Part shown: one piece after another, positions 1-11,900 of the stretch
How positions within the stretch are numbered: position 1 is the first letter of the stretch
Layout: each line of letters starts with the position of its first letter
Origin: Megamerina dolium
Taxonomy: Eukaryota > Arthropoda > Insecta > Diptera > Megamerinidae
NCBI GenBank assembly: GCA_963854835.1
Contig: OY978529.1
Location: forward strand, 9,694,775-9,758,774
Reading direction: 5' to 3'
Length of the DNA: 64,000 nucleotides
Translations under genes and position numbers: made by a program
Notes under the pieces: generated by a model
What the model was told of the DNA's origin: nothing
The model's database searches: none
What the model saw: the letters and a program-made list of their open reading frames with translations, nothing else

Positions 1-615
1 TATAATTTTTAGCCTTAAGACTAAAGACTGAAGTCTTGTGAAACCACAAGTTTATGTGTCAACTCGTTGGAGCACTACTTATAATATGATGTACAGATTT
101 CGCAAACTTATTTGGTTTTTTTGTGTTTTAATTGGCAACTCTCTTTTAAAATATTTCCATATTATTGTAGTTGTTAAGGAATGAACTGAATTATGTAATA
201 TAACGTTTTATGTAACATGTTTAATATAACGTTTGCTTTTGTTGCTGTTGTAACAGCATACGGATTCCACATACACACTATGTAAAGTGTAAATTAATTA
301 GTATCGTTGTTGGTGATATTCATCTCTGTGCTCGAGTCATCAAGCTCAGCGTTCAAGTTCATAAGACCCAAGTGGGGCCCGGCTTGCATTCCACTCCGGC
401 ACACAGGAGAAGTAATGCAAGCAGACTGGTCGGTAGATCCTAATTGCCAAGCGAAGAAATGGGCTGATGACATATATTGAGCGCAATGCATGTGTGTGTA
501 TGTGGAAATAATTGTATTGCTGAGTTGGCAATCCTTGGCGTGGAGTGACCAGGGTATGCTCCGGGACGAACATCCGATTGCAATGGGAACATTACTATGA
601 TGCTACTGTTGTTGT
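1..615. other. 3' flanking DNA, no gene recognised
   Basis: AT-rich intergenic DNA downstream of Col4a1. A somewhat GC-richer block at about 300-600 carries short open frames on the minus strand, but they have no recognisable domain and overlap one another. I see no supported gene. Confidence 0.5.
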
Positions 616-708
616 TGTGATTGAACAGTAAAAAATAAATAAATATGTGAAGACCTGAAGAGAGTTGTACTTTTTTGGGATCACAAAAACTCTTGTGATT
701 AACCAGTA

Positions 709-988
709 AAAAATAAATAAATATGTGGCTTTTTGGCCGAGCTTCACTTCCATTACTGTTGTGCGTGTTAAATTTTAGACAGTATTAGAAGGGACCTACT
801 TATTTTAGCCGGTTCCGAACGGCAGAACTTTTGCGACATCACTTTTTCTGAGCTTTGTCACAGAGTTGTTTTAGAAGCTTTTCCATGGCAAATTGTTACT
901 GCCGGAAGAATTGCCGGCATTGAACCCACGACCAACAGATCAGAATGCCAACACACTAACGGCATTCTGAGCTACGGCATCACCCACG
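709..988 (-). mobile_element. tRNA-derived SINE, copy 1 (internal deletion)
   Basis: Read on the minus strand it starts with a tRNA-like head (GCCGTAGCTCAG, A-box-like, near 979-968) and a B-box-like GGGTTCAAT near 925, continues through the family body (GTAGGTCCCTTCTAATACTG around 780-800) and ends in a T-rich tail at 709-725. About 80 bases of the central region present in the 31.8-kb copy are missing here. It is flanked by an imperfect 14-base direct repeat, GTGATTAACCAGTA at 695-708 and GTGATTAAACAGTA at 989-1002, as expected of target-primed retroposition. The family is recognised by comparing copies within this window. Confidence 0.8.
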
Positions 989-1002
989 GTGATTAAACAG
1001 TA

Positions 1003-1570
1003 GTCTTAACTATATTTTAGTGTGGTATAGTGTGTTTTTACATATGTTAGATTGCAACTGTCAGAAACATCTTGAAATTGAAGACAATTTGAAAGTATTG
1101 TGTATGATTTATGTCATATTTTTCTTTGCTAAACCGTAATAGCTCAAAGCATTGGCAACGAGTTAACCTTAACTTAACTTTGACTCAAATATATCAGTTA
1201 ACCTATGAGTAAATAAATAATAATATAGAGTTGCATCTTTGTTTTTTAATTCACAAAATAGCAAAATAAGCGACAAAAGCGGGCAACCAATTTTTCATTG
1301 CTATAAATTTAAAAATTATAAACGATTTTTGAACAAAAAAAGAACACAATAGAGTGCCAAAAAACTGACCACATTCGTACTGAAGTTAAGGAGAGATCCC
1401 GTGACGAAGTAGCCAGTACCTTAATTTCAGATATCCAAATCTTTGTTGATTAATGAACTAATATTCAAAGCAAATGCGTCCCATCTACGTACAACTACCT
1501 CTTTGCTATCTAAATTGGTCACGGTACTCCTTTTAACAGGATGAAGCCTTGGATATTCAGCGGTTATCTT
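1003..1570. other. intergenic, nothing recognised
   Basis: AT-rich sequence between two SINE copies. No coding potential, repeat or RNA gene is visible. Confidence 0.5.
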
Positions 1571-1573
1571 TAA

Positions 1574-1787
1574 GTAGCCCCGAAGGGTTCATTGGTCGAT
1601 CTTCTCTTCCATTACTGTTGTGCGTGTTAAATTTTGGACAGTATTAGAAGGGACCTACTTATTTTAGCCGGTTCCGAACGGCAGAACCCTTGTGACATCA
1701 TTTTTTCTGAACTTTGTCACAGAGTTCTTTTAGAAGCTTTTTCATGGCAAGTTGTTACTGTCGGAAAAATTGCCAATTGCTTGTCGA
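1574..1787 (-). mobile_element. tRNA-derived SINE, copy 2 (5'-truncated)
   Basis: Carries the family body on the minus strand: the AGCCC/GGGCT-type hairpin near 1577-1590, the TTACTGTTGTGCG block, the 'GGGACCTACTTATTTTAGCC' block at about 1651 and the GAATTGCCAATTGCTTG block ending near 1783. The tRNA-like head is absent, so this is a 5'-truncated copy. The 83-residue plus-strand open frame over this stretch is a by-product of the repeat. Confidence 0.7.
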
Positions 1788-2572
1788 CACATCATGACCA
1801 CACTCTTCTTTACAACAGGGTGGGGTACTTTAGTATAAATGCAATGATTGTAAGTGCTTTGAATTCCCAAGTCGAGATTTACTGAGTAACAACTGAATAT
1901 GTGATATCAAATGATGATCAGAGCTGGGGATGGTTCGAGCCACGATTCATTGATTTGGAGCATTAGCAAAGCTCGTGCTGATTTTTGCAAGCAGCAATGG
2001 ATGTGGCGTACGCAAAACTGTCACCACAACTCGAAACACCACAGCATGCATTTTTACATGAAGCATTAGTCTCCGCGGAACGTCGTAGAGAGCACCATTG
2101 GCAAGTGAAAACTGTCTGGAATGTGGATCGGAACTCCTTATGAAATCTTTAGTGCTGTAACTGTAACTATATGAATGAAATAAATGAATAGATGTGCTAA
2201 AAAGAACAGAGGAAATTTGTATTTGTATTTTAGTTTTATTTGGTTTCGTTGTAAAAACATTTCCTAAGTTGTTTTACTTTAATAGAAATAAATTGTATTT
2301 ATGTGTGTTTCGTTTGTATATTATTATAGTTATTATATTGCTACTATGAATGTTAGTATTGGTACTGGCATTTTTAGTTGTGTTTTCTTTAATAGTTTAC
2401 TTAAGTTTAGGCACTAATACATATTATAAGTATATATATTTGAAATTTTTAAAATGGCAGAGATGTTTTATTTGTGCAATTAACGCACCTGGGATTCTTT
2501 ATCCACTTAGTGCTACTAATTTTTTTTACATTCAGTTGATGCTTTCGTTAAGGAAATTGTAGCCAGTTATAA
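1788..2572. other. Col4a1 3' flank, no gene recognised
   Basis: Unassigned sequence. The low-complexity stretch at about 2220-2570 may belong to the Col4a1 3' UTR if the distal TTTATT (AATAAA on the minus strand) at 2235-2240 is used. Nothing else is supported. Confidence 0.4.
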
Positions 2573-2578
2573 TTTATT
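2573..2578 (-). terminator. candidate Col4a1 polyadenylation signal
   Basis: AATAAA on the minus strand, about 67 bases past the Col4a1 stop codon. A second AATAAA lies at 2235-2240. Which is used cannot be told from sequence. Confidence 0.5.
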
Positions 2579-2644
2579 AAACAAAAATTTTTTAATATTT
2601 AAGTAAAGTAAAATTATATTAAATTAAAAAAAAACGGAGGTAAC

Positions 2645-2905
2645 CTAATATGAATTTTTTATACACACTTGGCATCTGGATACTCGTTGCAATAAGCTAC
2701 CGGCTTTTAGTGTTTGCTGTTCCGGTCGTGTGAACTGTTCGTTATTTTCTACAGTAACCAGCCAGAAACTAGTCATGGTCTCGTAGAAGTGGCAGTGACC
2801 CTTGCCGCCGTTACATTCTATGAAAGGTGTCGCACGGAAATCTTCTAAACATGAACCCGGTGATGAGAGTTCTTGACCGCCACCACCGTTTCCAACGGCA
2901 GTGTG
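2645..2905 (-). CDS. Col4a1: Col4a1 coding exon 8 (end of NC1)
   Basis: 86 codons plus TAG stop. Acceptor TTTTTTCAG. It starts [10 protein letters not shown], contains QQTLKAG with the lysine expected to be the sulfilimine partner, and ends [10 protein letters not shown]. Confidence 0.95.
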   Translation of the reverse strand, partial: HTAVGNGGGGQELSSPGSCLEDFRATPFIECNGGKGHCHFYETMTSFWLVTVENNEQFTRPEQQTLKAGSLLQRVSRCQVCIKNSY

Positions 2906-5900
2906 CTGAAAAAATATACAAATTACATATCGCATTTAGATGATAAAGTAACATTTATAATACCATCACAAAACTGTATCCGATCCATAAGCCTTCCCAA
3001 CCTGATGGGCAATTCGGTATAGCTAACGATTGACTGTGCACAGCAATAACATTAGCAGGTGCTTCGCATACAACACATCGGGAAATATATTTTGTTATTT
3101 CATGACTATTTACCGGCATCATTGGGATTGGCGCGGATGTAGATAACCAGAAAGTCTTATCATTTCGTGAGGCATAATTGCACACATTGTTTTGTCCGCA
3201 AGACATCATGGGTAATGTAGAAAAGCGTCTTACACAAGAGCCTGGGGATCCCAACTCCTGGTTATGTGCATAATCGTTTCCATCAACATAAAGCAAAGAG
3301 TAGCCGGTCCATAGTTCAACATGGCCTGCTTCACATCGCGGCACTTCTTCTGACTGACTGTGCTTTACTAACAAAATACCTGTTAGGTAATCTTGAGCTT
3401 GCGAACAGGGAAGTCCAGCATCGCCTTTGGGGCCTGGTAATCCTGGAGCTCCATCACGGCCAATTGGGCCGGGTAAGCCTTCGTCACCTTTTGGACCAGG
3501 GCGACCAATAGGTCCCGAAAGACCTGTTAATCCCATATCTCCCTTTTCACCCCGTTCACCTTGAAGGCCAGTTAGACCGCGTGGCCCAGGTGGTCCACGT
3601 TCTCCTTTTTGTCCATCTCTTCCTGGATGACCTGGTTCACCTTTTGGTCCTGGCGGTGGAACTAAGCCAGGCTCACCCTTCTGACCACGTGGGCCGTAAA
3701 GGCCATCCCGACCATCGCGACCTTTCGGGCCAATAAGTCCTTTCTCACCAGGTGGGCCCATTGGACCCGGTAGTCCATCCATTCCAGGAAGACCACGATC
3801 ACCTTTAAGACCAGGGAGACCAGGAATACCTGGAGCGCCTCTAATGCCATGTTCGCCTTTATCACCTTTCTGGCCTTCGAAACCAGGTAAACCTCTTTCA
3901 CCTTTTTGCCCAGGAAAGCCCATATCACCTTTAGGACCAGGTGCTCCAGGAATACCATCTGCACCATCTCTTCCAGGCTGACCAATAGCCCCGCGCTCAC
4001 CTCTAGGTCCTGGTGGACCAATTGGGCCAGGTAAACCAACTAATCCTGGCATACCTGCTAGTCCCGGAAGTCCCTTTTCGCCCTTTGGACCTGCTGATCC
4101 CGGCGCACCTGTCAATTTAAAAGTTGAAGTTGAGCAGAACAATAAATCCCAATTATTTTATATATTTTTTTACCTTCACGTCCATTTTTGCCAGAACGCC
4201 CTGGAAGTCCTTTCTCTCCCTTAATTGCAGGACCGGGGGCACCAATATCGCCAGGCAGACCCATATCGCCTTTCATTCCAGGAACACCATTTAAGCCAGG
4301 AGCCCCCTGAGGCCCTGGCAACCCACGCTCGCCTTTTGGTCCGTTAAATCCAGGAGCCCCTTGATTTCCTTTGGGTCCAATAGGTCCTGGCAGACCCACT
4401 ACTCCAAATTCGCCCACTTCTCCCTTCTCACCTTTAATCGTAATAGGATTAGCATTTAAGCCAGGAGCTCCAGGGAACCCACGATCTCCTTTAGGTCCAG
4501 GAGGTCCATTAAATCCGGGGAATCCACTGGTGCCTTTGTCACCTTTAGCGCCGCTTATACCGGGTAATCCCCGATCACCTTTATCTCCTTTAGGGCCTGC
4601 ATACCCCACAGGACCAGGTGAACCGATTTCACCAGGTAAGCCGTCCAAACCTGGCGCCCCAGGAGCGCCGGATGGTCCTGTTGCACCCTTATCTCCTTTG
4701 GGACCAGAGAGTCCGGGATAACCTGCATCACCCTTTTGGCCAGGAGTTCCATCTCTACCATCTATACCATCACGTCCTCGATCTCCCTTTTCACCCGGAA
4801 GGCCAGGACGACCATGTACAGGTAGCCCAGGGATACCTTTATCTCCAGGAGGACCTTGAGCTCCAGGTATTCCATCTTGACCACGTAATCCTGGAGCTCC
4901 AGGTTCACCTTTTTGTCCTTTCTCAGATGAATCACCGGGGAGGCCTTGTGGACCATCGAAGCCAGGTAACCCAATGTTACCTTTCTCACCATCTAAACCA
5001 GGACGCCCATCACTTCCGGATGGACCCATTGGTCCAATATCGCCTTTAATACCCATCAAACCTGGTGGTCCTGGAGGTCCTCTTGGTCCACTTAAGCCGT
5101 CATTTCCTGTTAAACCGCGTTCACCCTTGTCGCCTTTCATTCCTAAAAAAATGGGTATTAGAAATAGATCTTAAATATGTTTACTATTTTAACCTACCTG
5201 GAATACCAGCAGCACCTGGTGCACCACGCTTTCCAGGGGGGCCGTTAATGCCAGGGAAGCCTTTAGGACCATCAATACCAGGCGCTCCTCGTTCGCCTTT
5301 GAAACCAGGCATACCGACTAAACCTGCCTCTCCAGGTTCTCCTTTTGCTCCATCTCGACCTTGTACTCCATCTACGCCGGGTTTACCTGGTGGACCAGGA
5401 GGACCTGAAGGACCAATTGGTCCAGTATCACCTTTGGGACCAACTGGTCCATTGAATCCAGGTTGACCAGGAAATCCTGCATCGCCCTTATCTCCTGGGT
5501 AGCCAGGTGCACCTTCTGGCCCGACTGGGCCATAGGGACCTGTTGGGCCTCTTTCTCCTTTTTCACCGGGGCGGCCATCTCTACCTTGTGGACCAGGAGG
5601 TCCAGCAACTGCAATGCCTTGTTCGCCTTTTAGCCCACGTTCACCATTTCTACCTGGTGGTCCTCTTAAACCATCTTTACCAGGATTTCCTGGGGCTCCG
5701 ATAGGACCTTGATTACCTTTTTCACCTCGGGGACCTGTTAAACCGCGAGGTCCTACAGGACCGACTGGACCAACTGGACCCTGTTCACCTTTTTGACCAA
5801 ATCGACCCATATCTCCTTTGTCACCCATCGGACCCATTGGACCAGGCATACCAGGCTGTCCAGTGTCACCTTTATTTCCCTTTGCTGGAACTTGCAATAA

Positions 5901-8900
5901 AGCTGCATCGCAAGATCCAGGTTCACCTTTCTGTCCTGAGTATCCTGAAGCACCCTTATCTCCTTTAATGCCATCATATCCAGAACGACCGGGTTCCCCC
6001 TTTATACTTAAGCCGGGTATTCCATCACGGCCATCTCTGCCAGGATTTCCAGGAATACCATCAGTTCCAGGTTGACCAGCATAACCCTTGTCCCCTTTAG
6101 CGCCTATTTCACCTTTTTGCCCAGAAATACCAGAGTAGCCTGGTTCTCCTCGATCACCCTTTAATCCAGCTGCTCCAGGATATCCTCTATCGCCTTTGTC
6201 TCCTTTTTGCACTTCAATGCGACTCAAATCAACGAATGCGTCTTTACCAGCAGGTCCTTCTGGTCCAGGAAGACCAGGAAGACCATCCATTCCCTTTTCA
6301 CCAGGGGGACCCATAAGACCAACAATACCGTCAGCACCACGTTCTCCAGGATAGCCACGCTCTCCAGGTGGTCCGCGGGCACCTGGATTTCCCGGCGCCC
6401 CATCTAAGCCTCGATCTCCCTTATCTCCTTTAAAGCCTGGAGGACAGCTCGAGCATTTTCCACCTTGGTCTCCTTTAGGACCCATTTCACCTTTATGCCC
6501 AGGAATACCAGCAAAACCTTTGTCACCTTTTTGACCGGGAAGTCCTACGCGTCCGGGTGTACCAGGTCTTCCTAACTTTGAGTCACCAGGTGCACCAACA
6601 TTTCCCTTAAATCCACGTTCTCCCTTTTCGCCTTTCATACCAGGACGCCTATGAATTTTCATCGTATTAAATACAAAAATACATAATTTCAAGCAATCTA
6701 GTTACCCGGGAATACCATCATCTCCTTTAGGACCCATCTCTCCAATTCCTGGATATCCTTGTTCTCCTTTTTGACCTTCTGGCCCTGGTGGTCCAGAATG
6801 GCCAAGAGGTCCGATAGGACCCATTGGTCCAGTGCGACCAGCATTGCCTTTTTCTCCCTTTTCGCCTGGTGGGCCTTCAACACCAGGGCGACCGGCTAAA
6901 CCGGGTCCACCTTTAGAACCAGGCAATCCAATTGGGCCGGGAGGACCATCAACACCATCTAAACCTTTTGGACCTGGAGGGCCATGATATCCTCTGGGAC
7001 CTTTAGGTCCAGGTGCTCCAGGAGAACCCCTGCCACCTCCGGGTGGGCCTGGGGGACCAATTAAACCGCGCTCACCGGGTTTACCTGGGCGACCAGGTTC
7101 GCCTTTTTGACCTGGCTTGCCAGGTAAGCCGTTCAATCCTGTTTCACCTCGATCACCTTTTTGACCAGGAGGACCAGGGGGACCAAAGTTTCCTTGACGG
7201 CCCTAAAATCAAACATTATATATTAAAAATGCTTTTAAAAAGCGAATATGTCTTACTCTATCACCAGGACCGCCAGGCAATCCTTTCTCGCCCTTCATAC
7301 CATCCCGACCAGGTTCACCTGGATATCCAATTGCACCTTTTTCACCTGGATGACCAGTATCACCTTTTTCTCCACGATCGCCTTTTTCTCCAGAAACGGT
7401 ATTTGTTCCCAAAACCGTTCTACTGCCAGCTGGCTCTCCTTTTTCACCCTTTTCACCTTTTTTTCCAGGTTGTGGTGGTGCAAAACATGGAGCGCCCTTT
7501 TCACCCTTGAGACCACGATCACCACGAGGTCCTGGTGGGCCCCACGGACCAGTATCGCCACGATCGCCCTTAGGTCCTTGAGGACCTTCTGGACCTGGAT
7601 TCCCAGAACGCCCGGCAAAACCAGGCTCACCTTTTTCACCCTTTGCATAATCACCATTTTCTTTTGCCGGTTCACCTTTGTCTCCTTTAACACCAGGTTG
7701 TCCTGGGTAACCACGTGGTCCAGCCATGCCGGCCATTCCCGTTAAACCAGGTAAGCCATCTTGGCCATCACAACCATCTTTTCCAGGAATACCTGGTGCA
7801 CCAGAGTTACCAGCGATACCCTGAATACCAGCAACTCCAGGCATACCAGGAATACCATTCATACCACGTTCGCCTTTGTATCCGCGTGGACCAATTGGTC
7901 CGGGATCACCTTTTTGTCCTTTGTCACCGGGAGGGCCTTCCGTACCAGGATAACCCGGCATTCCTTTAGGTCCAGGAGCACCTACTTCACCAGGAAAACC
8001 ACGATTTCCCTTTTCAGCAAAACATTTCGGTATACAGCCAACTGTACCAGACGTACAATTTCTTGGAGGATGACCAGTGCGTGTTGTTGTGGCGGTATCA
8101 ATAATTGAATAACTTTCATCAACTGGAGCTCTAGGTGGGGGTATTACTTCTTCTCTATAGTGTTTTGCAGAGTTATATATTGCTCCGGTGTCGGCATTTT
8201 TCCAAAATTGCTAGAAAATTATAAGATAAAAACACAAATAATGGTGTATACACGAATCTATTTAAATCATTTTGGTCTAAAATGGTATTTACAGCCTTTG
8301 CTCCATAAATAGTTCCGGCGATCGCTGCGGCGAAAAGTAGCCTAAAATGAAAGTAATCGATTAAGTAGTAAAACAAAAAATTTCAGTTATAGGAAGAATA
8401 ATATTAAGTCAACATAAACATATATATTAAGGTGCCTCAGTAAGCATTGATATCGTTTTTACCAATCAAGCATGAAGAGTGGTGACCAGAGAACGGTTTC
8501 GTGAACTAAACCTTTCTGAACGAACCTCTAAAAATGTATTACGAAGGCGGTCCCAGAACTACCCGCCTTAACAAAGAAAACAACAAGTTTGTGAAAATTT
8601 TTCTTTATTTCTCAACATAATCTCCTTTTAGCACTACACAATTTTCCTAGCGATATTCTATAGCTTCGATACCCTGTTTATAGTATGAACTGTCTAGCTC
8701 ATTATAATAGCCATTTACTGCTGACTGTTTGCTAAAGCAATTCGAGCTTTATCTCATTGATTTTGTCCATCGTAATGGCGGAAGTGTGAACTGGTGCATT
8801 GTCTTGATGAAACAAAACTTCCACTTTCGCCAAATTCGACCTTTTTCTTTAATTTCATCACTTAAACGCTGCAACAAATTAGCATAATTCTCGCCGTTGA

Positions 8901-11900
8901 TTGTTTTTCCTTTTTGAAGATAATCAATAAAAATTATCCCACATGCATTCCAAAAATCAGACGCCATAACCTTGACTGCAGATGGAACTTCTTTGGACAC
9001 GATGATCCCCTTTCAATCCACTGTTTTGACTGCTCCTTTGTCTCAAGTGTGAAGTGGTGGACCCATGTCTCATCCATGGTTACGAATCGACTCAAAAACT
9101 CGGCTTTATTACTGTGAAACATCGCCAAACACTCTATAGAAACATCTTCACGACGTTGTTTCTGTTCTATTGTGAGCAAATGCGGCACCCATCTGGCACA
9201 CAGCTTTTTTATGTCCAAATTTTCGGTCAATATACGATGTATAGCACTTTTTGAAATTCCTGTAATCCAATACCATTTTGTAGCCACCTCAATTGGTCGA
9301 CCACTACGGTGTTCGTCATGGCAGCTCGTACGACCTCGTTTAAACTCTGCCACCCAAAATTTTATGGTCGTAAATGAAGGAGCAGACCCCCAGAGTAGAA
9401 TCTAGTTCGGCTTTAAAATTCGTTGGACTGAGACCTTTCAAATAAAAGTTAGCTTTCTATGGCTCCAAAAAAAATACTAAACAGCGTGGCGCCTTGAAAC
9501 TTAATACATATGTTTTATAAGGTTGCCACTTTTCACCAAAGTAATTTTTTTTCAAACTAGTGCCGCCATATATATGTCAAGTCGCGTAGCTCTGGGACCG
9601 CCATCGTAGTTTGAGTCTGTCCGCGGGTTATGAAAAACTTTAACACAAAACTTGGGCAAAAGAGAAAAATATTTTGAAAGAAAGTTTTTTTTTTTTTTTA
9701 CTTTCTATTGATGGGCGTCTTAAAATAAACCAAATAAAATTTGTCTGCGGTAAACATGACAACCAATTTTGTGAGCGTAAGGCATCTTAATTAAAATAAA
9801 TAATGGCCAACAAAAGATAAGGAGGACGAGGTGAGAGAGTGAGAATATATAATTTAGGAAAGTTAAAGAGATTCAATATAATGCAGGAAGAGATTATTCC
9901 TGAAACCGCTAACATGAACAACTCGCTGGAGCTCGGATGGAAGCGAGTTCACGAGAATCCAATTACACTGTTGAATGCTGGTGTAAGTTCACGTTGAGGT
10001 ATGGAATCCAATTTACTATATATAACACTGAAGTATGTAATGTGGGAAACTAGTAATTGTTTTAACAAGTTAATTCTAACTGCAGATGGAGTGTATTCAG
10101 CTGAAAAGCGAAGGGAACAAAGTCGAAAATCTAAGCTAACCACAAGTACAAGTTGAGAATTCCCAATTAAGATTGATTGAATAACTAGAGATCATATATC
10201 TTTCCTCGATATAAGCAATATCTTGGATTTCAAAGGGTTAATCCTCAACTTTTATTTGTTTGCCCACGAGTTAATGGACTGGAGGACAGTAGTGTTTGAT
10301 AATTATATCACCATAATTTTTTTTTTTAAATATATCATCAACCGCAGCAGTGATTGCGGAAATATATAGCTGAATGTCGTCAGCGTAGGCGTCGCAGAAT
10401 GCTTACAAACATTCAACATAGAATTAGCAAATGAAGAAAATAGTAAAATAGTAAAATAGTAAAATTGATCCCTGAGCTACACCAGCAGAGAAGAATGAAA
10501 TGCCATACCCAACTTTTACTTGTTGTTGCATATTACTGAGGTAATTAGCACCGAGATCGACAGCGTCCTTACTGAAGTTAAAGTAGTGCTTCAACTTGAG
10601 ACAGAGCAAGCTATGGCATACTGAGTCAAAGGCCTTTGAGAAAGCAGAGTTAAATTATCCTGATCAAAAGGAATGCGTATGTTATCAATATCTTTCCACA
10701 ATGCAGTGGTGCAGCTATGATTAGGGATAGTCATAATCGTATCCCGATTGAAGGCCTAACATAAGCCGCTTGCCATGTATATACGCAGAAACTTGTTCGG
10801 CATTTAAATGTTTACAAATTTTGCCCAAGGCTAGCAAAATGGTAATAGGTCTAAAGACCTTGGGTCCACGAGGAGTAGAAATCTTAGTAATTTCGCATGC
10901 GGTTGGAAAGCCAGGGCTGGTAAAGCAATGATTTATAATGTACGTTAACGTTAGTTTAAAAAAAAAATACACGAATAACTCTTTGAAATTGTTGGCAAAT
11001 TACTCTTTGCAATTATAACGTAAAATTATTTTGAAAAATTCCCTTTTAAAGTTAATGATTATGCATTAATTATGTAAAAATTACGATTAGATTTCAAAAA
11101 AATACACGAATAACTCTTTGAAATTATTGGCAAATTACTCTTTGCAATTGTAAAGTAAAATTATTTTGAAAAATTTCCTTTTAAAGTTAATTTCTTGCAG
11201 TCAGCCTTAATTTTCCTATATTTTTTTTCTACGTTAATTAGATTATAGAAACGTTACATCGGCTTTTCGGATGTTAAGGATTTAATTATGAGGAAGTAAA
11301 CTTTTGTATCATTGTTTTTGATACAGTCAATCAATGAAATAATCTGCATTTATGCTATTTGAAATTTATGTATAAAATAAAAATCAAATACACTCTATTT
11401 AGGAAGCTTAGCATCTTTGCTGTTTTATTGGCACAAAGATAGTGAGTGGTCGAATAAAACCTGGCTACTGTATAATTTATCGCCACAAAAATGGATATAT
11501 CTTTCAACGGTTTTTGTATTCTTTGCTTGGGTTAACTGAGAGTTCACCTTAATATATATGGTAAAAGCAAGAAAAATGAAATGTATTAGAGATGTAAGTC
11601 TACTTTATTGTTGATTGCTTTCCAAACAGTTTGCGTTCATTGAAAGAAATGTATGTTTATTGATATTTAGATCATTAAATCATATGTGTGTGGTCGATAC
11701 TGTTTAACGAATTTCAAATGTTATAAAATAAAATGAACAAATAAAACATTATGCGAGACGAAAACATCATTTCGAACAATAAGGGGCACTGTGGTGTACA
11801 TACCCATACGCATCATCGATTTCAATCGTATTATCAAAGAGAGTTTTTCGAAGAATTTGCAATTTCACTGCCTATATACATATGTATATACGTACAAATA

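Noticed and set aside
3662..7961. Many long open frames in alternative frames and antisense across the collagen exons
   Set aside because: The nine-base periodicity of Gly-X-Y coding keeps stops out of other frames. The Gly-X-Y frame with splice sites explains the whole region.
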